Assembly (NCBI GenBank): GCA_035317605.1
Contig: DATHGT010000364.1
Coordinates: forward strand, 1 to 64,000
Reading direction: 5' to 3'
Origin: DATHGT01 sp035317605
Lineage (GTDB): Bacteria; Methylomirabilota; Methylomirabilia; Rokubacteriales; CSP1-6
Length of the DNA stretch: 64,000 bases
Position numbers and translations under genes: made by a program. Every line of letters starts with the position of its first letter. Position 1 is the stretch's first letter. Positions 32,198 to 41,007 of the stretch are shown here, piece by piece. The notes below the pieces were generated by a model that did not search any database, was not told the DNA's origin, and saw only the letters and a list, made by a program, of their open reading frames with translations.

Positions 32198-33091
32198 TCA
32201 TCCACCCAGGTACTTTCCCTGGATCGGCCTGAGTCCGACGGCTCCCATCAGCCTTCCTACGTGGTCGAGGAGCCGCACGCTGCAATCCATGAGCGCATGC
32301 TGGCCGAGGACGCAGGTGACCGGGATCAACGCCGTGTAAACCGGCACCGCCAGCAGGGACGTGACGATGCCCCGAGCGTTCAGCAACAGCCTCTCGTTCT
32401 GGCCCCGGCACAAGGCACGCTTCAAGAAGTACCGCCGGCGCCTCCGCTCCGGCGGAACGACCTCATAGACGCCGGCCTCGTTACACCACACGAATCGCCG
32501 GCCGTCCTGGATCATGCGCCGGAAGAAGTCCTGGTCCTCGCCGCCATTGCCAAACTCGGGTCTGAACGGTGCATCGACGCCCTCGACCATCCGTCGGCGC
32601 AACAGGACGTTGCCCGAGCGCGTCTGGCGCCACTCGAGCAGCGTGCCCGTCGCGTGCTCCGGCCGTTCACATAGCTTGCTCTTGACCAGCCACGCCGGCG
32701 GCGGCTCCGCGAAGAACGGCCGAACCGGACCCAGCACGCCGTCCGCTTGGAGCTCCTCGCACACGTTCAACATCCTCAACAGCCAGTACTCAGGGGGAAA
32801 CTCGTCGTCGTCGATGAAGGCGACGTAGTCTCCCGTCGCGTGCTGGAGCGTCCGGTTTCGCGCCAGCGCGATGTTCTGTTCCGGCTCGACGCAATACGTC
32901 ACCACCACCGATGAGGTGGCCCTGAACTGGTCGACGACGTCCTCCGCCGAGCGCTGGCGATCGTTGTCGGCCACGACGATGGAGTAGGAGAATTTCCCCG
33001 CAGTCTCCTGCCGGCCGAGATCGAACAGCAGTCGCCGCAAGAGAGCGGGACGCTTGTAGGTGCAGATGCATACGGTGACGCCCCTCATCAT
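32198..33091 (-). CDS. glycosyltransferase family 2
   Basis: A 297-residue GT-A glycosyltransferase. The start VTVCICTYKRPALLRRLL and the Asp-rich FIDDDEFPP near residue 92 are typical of the family-2 fold and its metal-nucleotide site. A C-terminal hydrophobic helix (VTSLLAVPVYTALIPVTCVL) may bind the membrane. It should add one sugar to the lipid-linked repeat unit. It is the last gene of the large minus-strand locus and overlaps the preceding FemAB-like gene by four bases (ATGA). Confidence 0.9.
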   Translation of the reverse strand: MMRGVTVCICTYKRPALLRRLLFDLGRQETAGKFSYSIVVADNDRQRSAEDVVDQFRATSSVVVTYCVEPEQNIALARNRTLQHATGDYVAFIDDDEFPPEYWLLRMLNVCEELQADGVLGPVRPFFAEPPPAWLVKSKLCERPEHATGTLLEWRQTRSGNVLLRRRMVEGVDAPFRPEFGNGGEDQDFFRRMIQDGRRFVWCNEAGVYEVVPPERRRRRYFLKRALCRGQNERLLLNARGIVTSLLAVPVYTALIPVTCVLGQHALMDCSVRLLDHVGRLMGAVGLRPIQGKYLGG

Positions 33092-34227
33092 TGAAACCCG
33101 CGGTACCGGCCGTAGATCGTCTTGAGCCGTTTGTAGGAATCGTTGGCGCGATCGGCTGCCGTCATCAGCAAGCGCATCCGGACGCCATCACTGGCGTCGA
33201 AGTGCCCGAGCATCTCGACCTCGCCACCATTCTTTCCGCAGAGCCCCATCTTGAAAGCATAGACCCCGGGGTTGATCTGGGCGTTCGAGCCATGGAGATC
33301 GTAGATGCTGCAGTGTCGTTCGCGTAGCCACTCCATGGCCCGCCACTGCAAGAGATACGATGCCTTGTTCCGCATTCCGCCGCTGCCGGTGGCGCCGAAG
33401 ACGTACACCCCCCGGTGTCCCATGGCGCTGCAAATCACGCCCGCTGAGGGCTTCCCCTGCTCCAGCGCGACGAAGACCCTCAGTTTGAAGCGTTCCGGCA
33501 GACTCGCCTGGGCTGCCATGAAGCTTCGAATGTCGCCGGGCTCCCCCAGCCGCTTTCGGGCCAGCATCTCCCGATACACCTCGAGAAACAGCTCAAAGAG
33601 CTCGGGGTCGTCGCCTTGCCGGACGATCAGGCCGTTCCTCTCCGCACTGTTCAGGCAATTGCGCCACTTCTGATCGAGGCCCTTTCGCAGCTGCTCGAGC
33701 GGTCGCTCCAGGTCGACGAGGATCGTCCGTTTGCGCACGCGAGGAACGATGTGCCGATATCCCTGCTCACCAAACAACTCCGACCACTTGACGCCGTCGG
33801 CTCCGGTCAGCATGGGCATGATCCGTAGCCCTAGCCCTCGCTTCACGACGTATTCGTGTCGGAGGACCCTCGAGGCGTAGGCCAGGGCCGTCGCGTCCCG
33901 AGCGCCGCTCCAGCGATGGAACAACGGACCCCAGAGGACGTAGGCGATCGAGGTCCCGAGAAGAGGAATGGGCACCACTCGAACGAGCGCGGCCGCCGCC
34001 ACGTCGGATCCCCGCCGCAGGACGAGCTGCTCCAGTCGAGCTCCGGCCATCTTCGCTCGGCAAAACGCGATGGTTTGAAACACGCTGGCGTCCTGGAACA
34101 GGTCGAGAACTCGATACCAGGTGTCGTCCTCGGCGTCGCTGAGGACATGCGAGAAGTCCTCCTGCGAGGATCGCCCCCGACCGAGCGTCGTGTCATCCCG
34201 AAGCATCACTGTCCGGCTCATGTCCAT
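33088..34227 (-). CDS. FemAB/GNAT-type aminoacyl- or acyl-transferase-like protein
   Basis: A 379-residue protein with a tandem GNAT-like organisation, as in the FemAB/lipid II:glycine transferase and PEP-CTERM-associated FemAB families. The segment LDQKWRNCLNSAERNG near residue 176 and the C-terminal GGMRNKASYLLQWRAMEWLRE and INPGVYAFKMGLCG motifs are typical of this group. It may attach an amino acid or acyl group to the polysaccharide. The end overlaps the GT2 start by four bases. Confidence 0.82.
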   Translation of the reverse strand: MDMSRTVMLRDDTTLGRGRSSQEDFSHVLSDAEDDTWYRVLDLFQDASVFQTIAFCRAKMAGARLEQLVLRRGSDVAAAALVRVVPIPLLGTSIAYVLWGPLFHRWSGARDATALAYASRVLRHEYVVKRGLGLRIMPMLTGADGVKWSELFGEQGYRHIVPRVRKRTILVDLERPLEQLRKGLDQKWRNCLNSAERNGLIVRQGDDPELFELFLEVYREMLARKRLGEPGDIRSFMAAQASLPERFKLRVFVALEQGKPSAGVICSAMGHRGVYVFGATGSGGMRNKASYLLQWRAMEWLRERHCSIYDLHGSNAQINPGVYAFKMGLCGKNGGEVEMLGHFDASDGVRMRLLMTAADRANDSYKRLKTIYGRYRGFQ

Positions 34228-34261
34228 CTTCCTGGAAGGATTCTCCGCTGTCTGGAGTCTC

Positions 34262-34900
34262 TCATCGTACGACGTACAGTCGATAGAACTGAAGTTTGAG
34301 GAACTGCTCCGTCACGGTCTGGATCCCGTGCCAGCTGGCGGTCCAATTCTCAGGGGTGTGCTGCCCGAAGATCGGCAGACAGTGAACTCGAATGCCAGCG
34401 GGTTGCAGGATGGCTCGATAGACGGTCGAGGAGCGCTGGCTCCGCAAGGCCGGCGCGATGACGAGAACCGACCGGACCTGGGAACGAATGACGAAGTCCC
34501 GGATCTGATAGGCGGCATTCAGACTATACGGCTCGATTTCCCGTATGGGCAGGATCTCCACATTTCGGACCCGCGCCAGACGGGCCATCAGCTCGACGAT
34601 ACCCTTGGACACCAGATTGGCTTCGTCCGAATCGCTGGAGGCCGTTCGCGTGGGCACGATCACTCTCGCCGAGAGGCCTTCGCGCTGCAGGGCGGCCACG
34701 CGTTCGAACAAGCGATAGTCCGGATCGAAGTTCTCCACGAGGATCGCGTCGGACTGAGCGATCTCCTCCCGACACACGAGGCCGCGCCCGATCGAAGGAA
34801 GCCACACCGCCCGCGTCATGGCCGCCGCCACGATCACGATGACGGGGAGCATCCACAGCCAGCGTCCGACTCTCGCGCGATGTCCGATCGAGTTGGGCAT
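34262..34900 (-). CDS. YdcF/DUF218-like membrane-anchored protein
   Basis: A 212-residue protein with one N-terminal membrane helix (LWMLPVIVIVAAAMTRAVWL) and a domain with the DUF218 layout: QSDAILVEN, then VAALQREGLSARVIVP, an acidic-hydroxyl SSDSDEANL, LPIREIEPYSLNAAYQIRDFV and VLVIAPALRSQRSSTVYR. YdcF-like proteins are linked to envelope or vancomycin-related processes, and in polysaccharide loci they are common but of unknown function. Confidence 0.7.
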   Translation of the reverse strand: MPNSIGHRARVGRWLWMLPVIVIVAAAMTRAVWLPSIGRGLVCREEIAQSDAILVENFDPDYRLFERVAALQREGLSARVIVPTRTASSDSDEANLVSKGIVELMARLARVRNVEILPIREIEPYSLNAAYQIRDFVIRSQVRSVLVIAPALRSQRSSTVYRAILQPAGIRVHCLPIFGQHTPENWTASWHGIQTVTEQFLKLQFYRLYVVR

Positions 34901-34997
34901 GTTCTTGCCGCACCACCTCAGGCATCGGCGCGCCGAGCCTGCGCTCTGGTGTTCTGCCGTTGTCCGTCACCCGTCGGCCCGGTGCCGCGCGACGGCG

Positions 34998-36074
34998 TCA
35001 GCGTTGGCCGAGACCGTGCGTCGGTTCTCCTCGATGAATCCGCTCGAGCCAGACCTCGCGCCAGTAGGGATAAATGCTCCTCGGACAGAACAATCGACAC
35101 TGGCTATAGCGTGCCCGGCAAACCACATCCTGGAGGATGATGCAGGGGTTCTGGAACGTCTCCATCCGACCGGTCATCTCGTCGATGATTCGCGTGACTC
35201 TCTTCAAGACTTGATAGGTGCTGCCACAATAGGGGACCATTTCGGCGTCAAACCGCAGACCACGATTCCTGTTCGATCGATCGCACGTCGAGAGAATCTC
35301 GTCGTAACTCCTGACGCGGACCATTTCGCCCGGCTGAAGGTCGAGTTTCGCGGTCGGAGTCGCCTGGCCGACCGGAATGTGGCCGCTGCGGTGTGGATAC
35401 GGCGTGCCTCTTCGAAGGCCCTGGAGCACGTCATACAGCCAACGGAGGGGCGCCCCTAACCCGATGCCCAGATTGATGAGATTTTGGTACGCGCGATGTG
35501 CGAGACCTCTCGCGACCTGACTCAACCCCACGTTTCCGGAGGTGTAGTCTTCGACGTATTGCCACCCTTTCCACCATCGGAGGGGTTGCGTCGCCGCCGA
35601 CAGCTCCGTGGCCTGGCAGACGTATCTCAGCCCGCACGCTTCGCCACCGGTGGCGCGCTGGGTACCGGCGAGCACATCATCCTCCGTGCAGCCACCGGCG
35701 GCCTCCCCGACCTCCGCCTCGCGGATCCCTCCTTCCGTGGCAGTGTTCGGCACGCGCTTCAGCCATGCCTCTTTCCAGAAGATCAGGCAGCCCGCTTCAC
35801 ATTGTCCGTGTGCTCGACCATCGCAGCGGGCGCCTTCCAAGTGCACGGCGGCCGTCATGCCCCGGCTCTGATGGCTGGTCCCCAGACCCGTCGTGGTGTC
35901 GCAGGTCTTGTGGGCACGCCGGAAGACACGGAGGCGGCGGCCACAAAACGCAAACATCTCGGGCATGAACGGCAGTCCGTCGAGCCGTCCATCTTTGTCG
36001 AGGGTCCGCAGAATCTCTTCCTTGCTCGCGACTTCGACGACTTCCTCAGCTCTCAAGCGCCAGCCTTCACTCAC
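34998..36074 (-). CDS. Cys-rich protein with an internal duplication, unknown function
   Basis: A 358-residue cytoplasmic protein. Residues 11-108 and 248-346 are diverged copies of one module. Both have an EIL.T.D start, GL.F..EM...CG, and a C-terminal cluster of three or more Cys followed by a helix of the form WREVWLERI or WKEAWLKRV. Copy 1 ends ARCDGRAHGQCEAGC; copy 2 ends VVCRARYSQCRLFC. About 140 residues between them hold further Cys. The Cys pattern suggests a metal or iron-sulfur site in each half. I chose GTG 36074, with AAGGGG six bases upstream; an in-frame GTG at 36113 is possible. I do not recognise the family. Confidence 0.7.
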   Translation of the reverse strand: MSEGWRLRAEEVVEVASKEEILRTLDKDGRLDGLPFMPEMFAFCGRRLRVFRRAHKTCDTTTGLGTSHQSRGMTAAVHLEGARCDGRAHGQCEAGCLIFWKEAWLKRVPNTATEGGIREAEVGEAAGGCTEDDVLAGTQRATGGEACGLRYVCQATELSAATQPLRWWKGWQYVEDYTSGNVGLSQVARGLAHRAYQNLINLGIGLGAPLRWLYDVLQGLRRGTPYPHRSGHIPVGQATPTAKLDLQPGEMVRVRSYDEILSTCDRSNRNRGLRFDAEMVPYCGSTYQVLKRVTRIIDEMTGRMETFQNPCIILQDVVCRARYSQCRLFCPRSIYPYWREVWLERIHRGEPTHGLGQR

Positions 36075-36153
36075 CGCAGTCCCCTTCCCGACATTCCGCG
36101 GGTACGCGCGCACGCGGCCCCTCGCAGGTGGTCACGATTGATCCGACCGCTTC

Positions 36154-37137
36154 TCACCGTTGGACTCCCCCGTACAGGCGGCCATCGGAAAGGGATCCCA
36201 CGCGGCTCCTCCGCAGCTTGCGCTTCCACGATCCTCCGAGCTTCTTCAGTCGGCCCCAGTAGCACACGAACGGGATGATCTGATAGCAAAGCAGCTTGTC
36301 GCGCGTCGGCAACGGCGATCGATGGATTCTCTTGGCGTACTCCCAGTAGTGCTCTTCTTGGTTGGGAAGCCACAACATCCCGCCGTGGCTCAGGGGATCA
36401 GCCCACGTCCGCAACGCGCGTCGTGTCGTCCGGTTGGCCTTACTGGGGTTACCGGCCACCTCCGTCCCCTGCCCAGCCGAGCACAAGGCGAGCGCATTCT
36501 CCTGATGACACCGCTGTTCCGAGAGCACTTCCGGGATCTCGATGATTTGTCCGTATAACGCCAACTCGGCCAGGAGAACCTCGTCCCAGTACCATACGGA
36601 TCCCGTGAGTCCGCTCTTTCGCAGACATTCCGTTCGGATGACCCCCCAGATGGGGTAGGCATAGCTGAAATTCCGCAACACGTGGGCGAGCCGGCGATGC
36701 GGACGACGCTGCCGTGTCTCGACGGAGCCCCGGGCCCGCCCGATGACCGTTCCAGCCTCGTCGATGAGGTCACACAGCGGGTAGACCAGCACCACCGAGG
36801 ACGGCTCCGCGTCGAACACATCCAGGCAGCGCCGCACGAATGCCGGGCGGCAGACGTCATCGTGCGAGCACCACTTGAAGAACTCACCGCGGGCCGACTC
36901 GAAGACCTGGCGATAATTTCTCGCCGACCCGACGTTCAGACGATTGCGCTGGTAGCGAATCCGCCGGTCGGTGGCGGCGTAGGACCGGCAGATCTCCTCC
37001 GTGTCGTCGGTGGAGGCGTTGTCGGAGATGATCAGCTCGAAGTCCTCGAAGTCCTGCTTCAAAAGGGACGCGAGAGACCCGTGAAGATATTTCGCGCCAT
37101 TGTAGACAGGGAGACCGATGCTTACCCGCGGAGCCAT
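36154..37137 (-). CDS. glycosyltransferase family 2
   Basis: A 327-residue GT-A enzyme, starting VSIGLPVYNGAKYLHGSL with LIISDNASTDDT near residue 36 and the DXD-like WCSHDDVC near residue 92. The segment YWDEVLLAELALYG near residue 185 fits the acceptor side of the fold. A GGAGG ribosome binding site lies seven bases before ATG 37137. It is probably one of the repeat-unit sugar transferases of the exopolysaccharide. Confidence 0.92.
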   Translation of the reverse strand: MAPRVSIGLPVYNGAKYLHGSLASLLKQDFEDFELIISDNASTDDTEEICRSYAATDRRIRYQRNRLNVGSARNYRQVFESARGEFFKWCSHDDVCRPAFVRRCLDVFDAEPSSVVLVYPLCDLIDEAGTVIGRARGSVETRQRRPHRRLAHVLRNFSYAYPIWGVIRTECLRKSGLTGSVWYWDEVLLAELALYGQIIEIPEVLSEQRCHQENALALCSAGQGTEVAGNPSKANRTTRRALRTWADPLSHGGMLWLPNQEEHYWEYAKRIHRSPLPTRDKLLCYQIIPFVCYWGRLKKLGGSWKRKLRRSRVGSLSDGRLYGGVQR

Positions 37138-37228
37138 CAGGATCCTCCTCTTTGGCTCAAAGCAAAACCAGAGTCACGGCCCATGCCGGCGGCGTGCGTT
37201 CGGCGATGCAGCGTCCGACCATGAGCGA

Positions 37229-38797
37229 TCACGTCGACCGGCGCAGCACTTGTTTGACGAGATCGCGATACAGATCCGCCTGCTTGAGCGGAAAGAGCAG
37301 CACGAGAAAGTAGACACCGTAAATCAGCGGCGCGCCCAACATCAGGTCGGCCGGCGTCGGCACGATGAGGTCGAGCCCGCGACTCACCGCGAAGCCGAAG
37401 ATCGCGGCCACCGAACCCGCGAGCAGCGGACCGTGAAGCGCTCTCCAGATATCCCGTCCCCGCATCGTCGTTCCCGCTCGCGCCCACGCGATGATCGGAA
37501 CCGTCAGCAGCGTCATCATCGTCGAGAGGGCGAGGGCAACACCCTTCGGGCCAAACTGCAATCCGAGCACCGCGCCGAAAATGGAGACCGGGGCCATGAG
37601 GCATGCGATGTTCAGACTTCGGCGCGTCCGTCCCGAGGAGATGAGGAACCATGCAAACGGGTTGATCAGGGCGAAGGCCAGAATCGTCGGCATCATGAGC
37701 CGGAAGACGGGTACGACCTCACTCCACTTGGGTCCGAGCATGATCCGGACGATGTCATCCGCGAACACGGCACAGATGACAGCGGGCGGGATCGTGAGCG
37801 ACACGACCACCGAATAGCCTCTCAGGAACGCTCGATGCATCCGCTCGGAGTCGCTCTGCAAACGCGCCAACATTGGGAACGCAACCGTCGCGACCCCGGA
37901 CGTCAACAGATCCGTGGGCAGGCTGATGAGCTGGTACGCCCGGCCGTACACCCCCAGGGACTCCGCACCCCAAAACCGGCCGAGAAGAATCTTCTCGGTG
38001 TTGTAAGCCAGGTACATCACGAGGCCGTTCAGCGTCAACGTGCCTCCCATGGAAAGCATCGAGCGCATGTCGCGGTGGCGTCCCGGTGGTCCGGGTACCC
38101 ACGGCAACGATATCCAGCACCCGATCGCCGTCACGAGCGGCGTCACCAGCGCCATCCCGACCAGTGCCCAGTATCCGAAAGCCAGGAGCGCCATTCCGAC
38201 GCCGACCGCGACGCCGATCGCCACCGCCACGGCCTCGATGACGGCGAGAGTGACGAAGCGCATCTGACGCTGGAGCAGCGCGTAGTGCTGGGTCGAGACG
38301 CCGTGGAAGAGAAAGGCCAGTGCCGACACGACGCAGATCGGGGTCAGTCGCGAATCGCGGTAAAAGGCGGCGATGGCCGGAGCGCCCAAGGCCATTGACA
38401 CAGCCAACACCACCCCGATCACGACATTGATCCAGAACAGCGTCGACACTTGGTCGTGAGACACGGTGTCGCGCTGGACGGTCACGGCACTGAGACCGGC
38501 GTCCCTGAAGAGCGCCAAGAATCCCGTCATCACCACGACCATCGCCTGCAGGCCGAAGTCCTCGGGGGTTAGCAGTCGAGCCAGCACCATCATCGAGCCC
38601 GTCCGCAGCACAAACCTCAGCCCTTGCGAGCTGACGGATACCACGCTGCCCTGAACGGACCGGCCCCGGGTGTCTTGGGCCGGCGCCATGAACGGTCGCC
38701 GCTCCTCGGGGGTCTCGCCGGCGCCGTTCCCGCTGACCACGCGGGGCGATGCCTCCACCCAGTTCAGGTCACCAGGGACGACGTTGTTCGCCATCAT
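37229..38797 (-). CDS. lipopolysaccharide/O-antigen flippase (Wzx-like, MOP family)
   Basis: A 522-residue protein with about twelve membrane helices of the Wzx/WzxC type (MOP superfamily). The start of the membrane part, SSQGLRFVLRTGSMMVLARLLTP, and the GVYGRAYQLISLPTDLL segment are typical. The first 45 residues are hydrophilic. It should flip lipid-linked oligosaccharide to the outer face of the inner membrane. It begins right after the GT32 stop codon. A second flippase gene (39619-41004) is in the locus. Confidence 0.9.
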   Translation of the reverse strand: MMANNVVPGDLNWVEASPRVVSGNGAGETPEERRPFMAPAQDTRGRSVQGSVVSVSSQGLRFVLRTGSMMVLARLLTPEDFGLQAMVVVMTGFLALFRDAGLSAVTVQRDTVSHDQVSTLFWINVVIGVVLAVSMALGAPAIAAFYRDSRLTPICVVSALAFLFHGVSTQHYALLQRQMRFVTLAVIEAVAVAIGVAVGVGMALLAFGYWALVGMALVTPLVTAIGCWISLPWVPGPPGRHRDMRSMLSMGGTLTLNGLVMYLAYNTEKILLGRFWGAESLGVYGRAYQLISLPTDLLTSGVATVAFPMLARLQSDSERMHRAFLRGYSVVVSLTIPPAVICAVFADDIVRIMLGPKWSEVVPVFRLMMPTILAFALINPFAWFLISSGRTRRSLNIACLMAPVSIFGAVLGLQFGPKGVALALSTMMTLLTVPIIAWARAGTTMRGRDIWRALHGPLLAGSVAAIFGFAVSRGLDLIVPTPADLMLGAPLIYGVYFLVLLFPLKQADLYRDLVKQVLRRST

Positions 38798-39622
38798 TCA
38801 CACCGAGAGGGGCGCGCGCGCCGGTGTCCGCACGGCGCCCAGTCGCGCGCTCTCGGGCATGAATTTCCTGGTCATCCACCACTCCCATATCAGGCGGAAT
38901 CGTCGTCGACCGAAGGTGTCCCGCTTCCGCCAGGTGCCTTCCATCAAATGGACGCCGATCTGCCCAAACCGATGCCACGTCCCGGGAGAGCGCACATCCT
39001 CAGGAAAGAGAATGGTGACGTCCTCGGCGAGCGCGGGATTCTCCGCGAGCGTCCTCGAGAGCAAGAGCGGGCCGGTCGTGCTCAGCACGACGAAGTCGTC
39101 CCGCAGCCAGCGCGGAATCCCCCGCAGGGCCGGTTGGACCCAGGCCGGATCCTCCTGCGCGCGCACACAGTTGCGAATCACGGCCTCCAGGAACGGATGA
39201 CCGGGTCTCGCCCCGAACGCGTAGTTACCGATGGTCCAGTCCATCCCGTAGCGACGCCGGAGAAATTCGCTGAAGTTCAGATCCTCGAACGAAAACACGC
39301 ACCCATGCTCGGCCAGAGGGGACAGGCTCGCGCCCAGCAACACGTCGAGGTCGAAATAGAAGCCTCCGAAACGGTACACCGCGAGATAGCGGAAGAAGTC
39401 ATACTTCTGGATGCGAAACTTGAAGGTGTTGAACAATCGGCGGTACTCGGGGAATTCCGTGTCAAAAAATCGCACGACGTCGTTGTCGTCGAAGAACCGG
39501 TATTCGAACTCGGGGTTCAACAGCCTGATGTTCGCCACGACAGCCTGGTGCAGCAACGGGAGCTCCCGGCTCGGTCCGGTTTGGATGATGCGCTCGGGAA
39601 TGCGGCCTCCCATAGGGCTCAC
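38798..39622 (-). CDS. glycosyltransferase with DXD motif (GT32/capsular-type)
   Basis: A 274-residue glycosyltransferase of the GT32 (Och1-like) type. It opens with IPERIIQTGPSRELPLLHQA and has the metal-sugar site FGGFYFDLDVLL near residue 97, which is diagnostic for this family in capsule loci. I take GTG 39622, which overlaps the flippase stop (GTGA); ATG 39613 is an alternative only three codons in. An in-frame open region reaching 39802 runs through the neighbouring gene and is rejected. Confidence 0.86.
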   Translation of the reverse strand: MSPMGGRIPERIIQTGPSRELPLLHQAVVANIRLLNPEFEYRFFDDNDVVRFFDTEFPEYRRLFNTFKFRIQKYDFFRYLAVYRFGGFYFDLDVLLGASLSPLAEHGCVFSFEDLNFSEFLRRRYGMDWTIGNYAFGARPGHPFLEAVIRNCVRAQEDPAWVQPALRGIPRWLRDDFVVLSTTGPLLLSRTLAENPALAEDVTILFPEDVRSPGTWHRFGQIGVHLMEGTWRKRDTFGRRRFRLIWEWWMTRKFMPESARLGAVRTPARAPLSV

Positions 39623-41004
39623 ACCGCCGCCTTGGCCGACGACCGAACCCAGAGGAGGGTGAACGCGCCCCCCCACACCCCCTGGGCGAGGTACGCGACG
39701 AGTTGCGCCGACACCAGCCCCAGCACTCCCCAGTCCAGCGCGAACCACGTCCCGATCAGAAACACGATGGCCCACAAAAGATTCATCCCGAAGCCTTCCC
39801 ACATCCGGCCCGTGGCCGCCACCAGATTACCCACGGGCACTTGCATGGCGACCACCGCGGAGGTCATGAGCGCGACCACGAGAACGGGCCAATCGCCGAC
39901 GAATTCGGCCCCGTACGCGCCCATGATGTACCGCGCGAACAGCGAACCGACGATCACGAGCGGGAGGGTCACCCCCGCGGTGATCTTGAGCGCCGCGACA
40001 ACGATCTTGGCCGAACGCACCCGGTCGTGGGCGCCGATGCGTTCCGAGAGGACGGGCATGACGGATTGAGCGATCAGGTACGGCAACCACAACAGGGCGC
40101 CGAACCACTGATTCGTGGCGTTCAGCGCTCCGACGTGTTCCCATCCGTGCGGCTGCACCGCCAGCATCGCCGTACAGGCCCACATCACGGGATTGACGAG
40201 CAGGCACCCCAGGGTCGCCGGAAGCGCGAACTGCCACACCAACGATAGCTCCGGGGCCGCCTGTGACCAGGAAGAAATGGGAATGTGGAGACGCGCCGCC
40301 TCGCGCCGCATGATGTAGATGCTGGCCAGACAGCCTACCCCCTGCGCGAGAATGAGTCCCCACACCACCCCCCAGAGCTGGAAGAGCAAGGCACCGCCGA
40401 CGATGAGGGGAAGGCCGAGAACGCCGACGAGTCCGTTGACCCACGACACGCTGCGGAAGGCTTCGAACCCGCACAGGACACCGATTTGCGCGCCGCTCAC
40501 GGTGTTGAGGAGCAAGAGCAACGCACTGAGTTGAATGTACGGCGCCAACCCGGGACTGGCCAGCGAGCCACCGGCCAGATGCGGCGCCAGCACGAACAGG
40601 AGGGCGGCCAGCGCGAGACCCGAACCCCAAGAGACGATGCTGGAAAGGGCCACCACTCTCCCCGCTCGCGCCGGATCGGTGTGGCGGAACTCGGCCACGA
40701 ACTTCGACGACGCCGTCCCCATGCCGAAGCCGGCCAGCGCGCCGAACATCCCGATCGTGCTTTGCACCATCCCGAGTTCACCGTACGTAGCCTTGCCGAG
40801 CATTCGGGCGACGAAGACGGCGGCGAGCAGGGCCAGGACCCGGGCCGCCATGGAGCCGCCGATCGACCAGAGCGATCCGTGGATCAGACGTACAGCCAGG
40901 GGCGATGTGGTCTGCTGCTCCAGAAACTCCTGGAACGGCCGCGGCAGGAGTCTGCTGCTATGACGGGCGACCGCGTTCATCGTCGCCGTCATGTCATCCA
41001 CCAC
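39619..41004 (-). CDS. second polysaccharide flippase (Wzx-like)
   Basis: A 461-residue membrane protein of the MOP/Wzx type, with about twelve helices. The start SLWSIGGSMAARVLALLAAVFVARMLG and the SGAQIGVLCGFEAF segment are characteristic. It is diverged from the flippase at 37229-38797, so the two are not recent duplicates. Having two flippases in one locus may reflect two lipid-linked substrates, or one may belong to a transferred block. The gene overlaps the GT32 start by four bases. Confidence 0.88.
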   Translation of the reverse strand: MVDDMTATMNAVARHSSRLLPRPFQEFLEQQTTSPLAVRLIHGSLWSIGGSMAARVLALLAAVFVARMLGKATYGELGMVQSTIGMFGALAGFGMGTASSKFVAEFRHTDPARAGRVVALSSIVSWGSGLALAALLFVLAPHLAGGSLASPGLAPYIQLSALLLLLNTVSGAQIGVLCGFEAFRSVSWVNGLVGVLGLPLIVGGALLFQLWGVVWGLILAQGVGCLASIYIMRREAARLHIPISSWSQAAPELSLVWQFALPATLGCLLVNPVMWACTAMLAVQPHGWEHVGALNATNQWFGALLWLPYLIAQSVMPVLSERIGAHDRVRSAKIVVAALKITAGVTLPLVIVGSLFARYIMGAYGAEFVGDWPVLVVALMTSAVVAMQVPVGNLVAATGRMWEGFGMNLLWAIVFLIGTWFALDWGVLGLVSAQLVAYLAQGVWGGAFTLLWVRSSAKAAV

Positions 41005-41007
41005 GGG

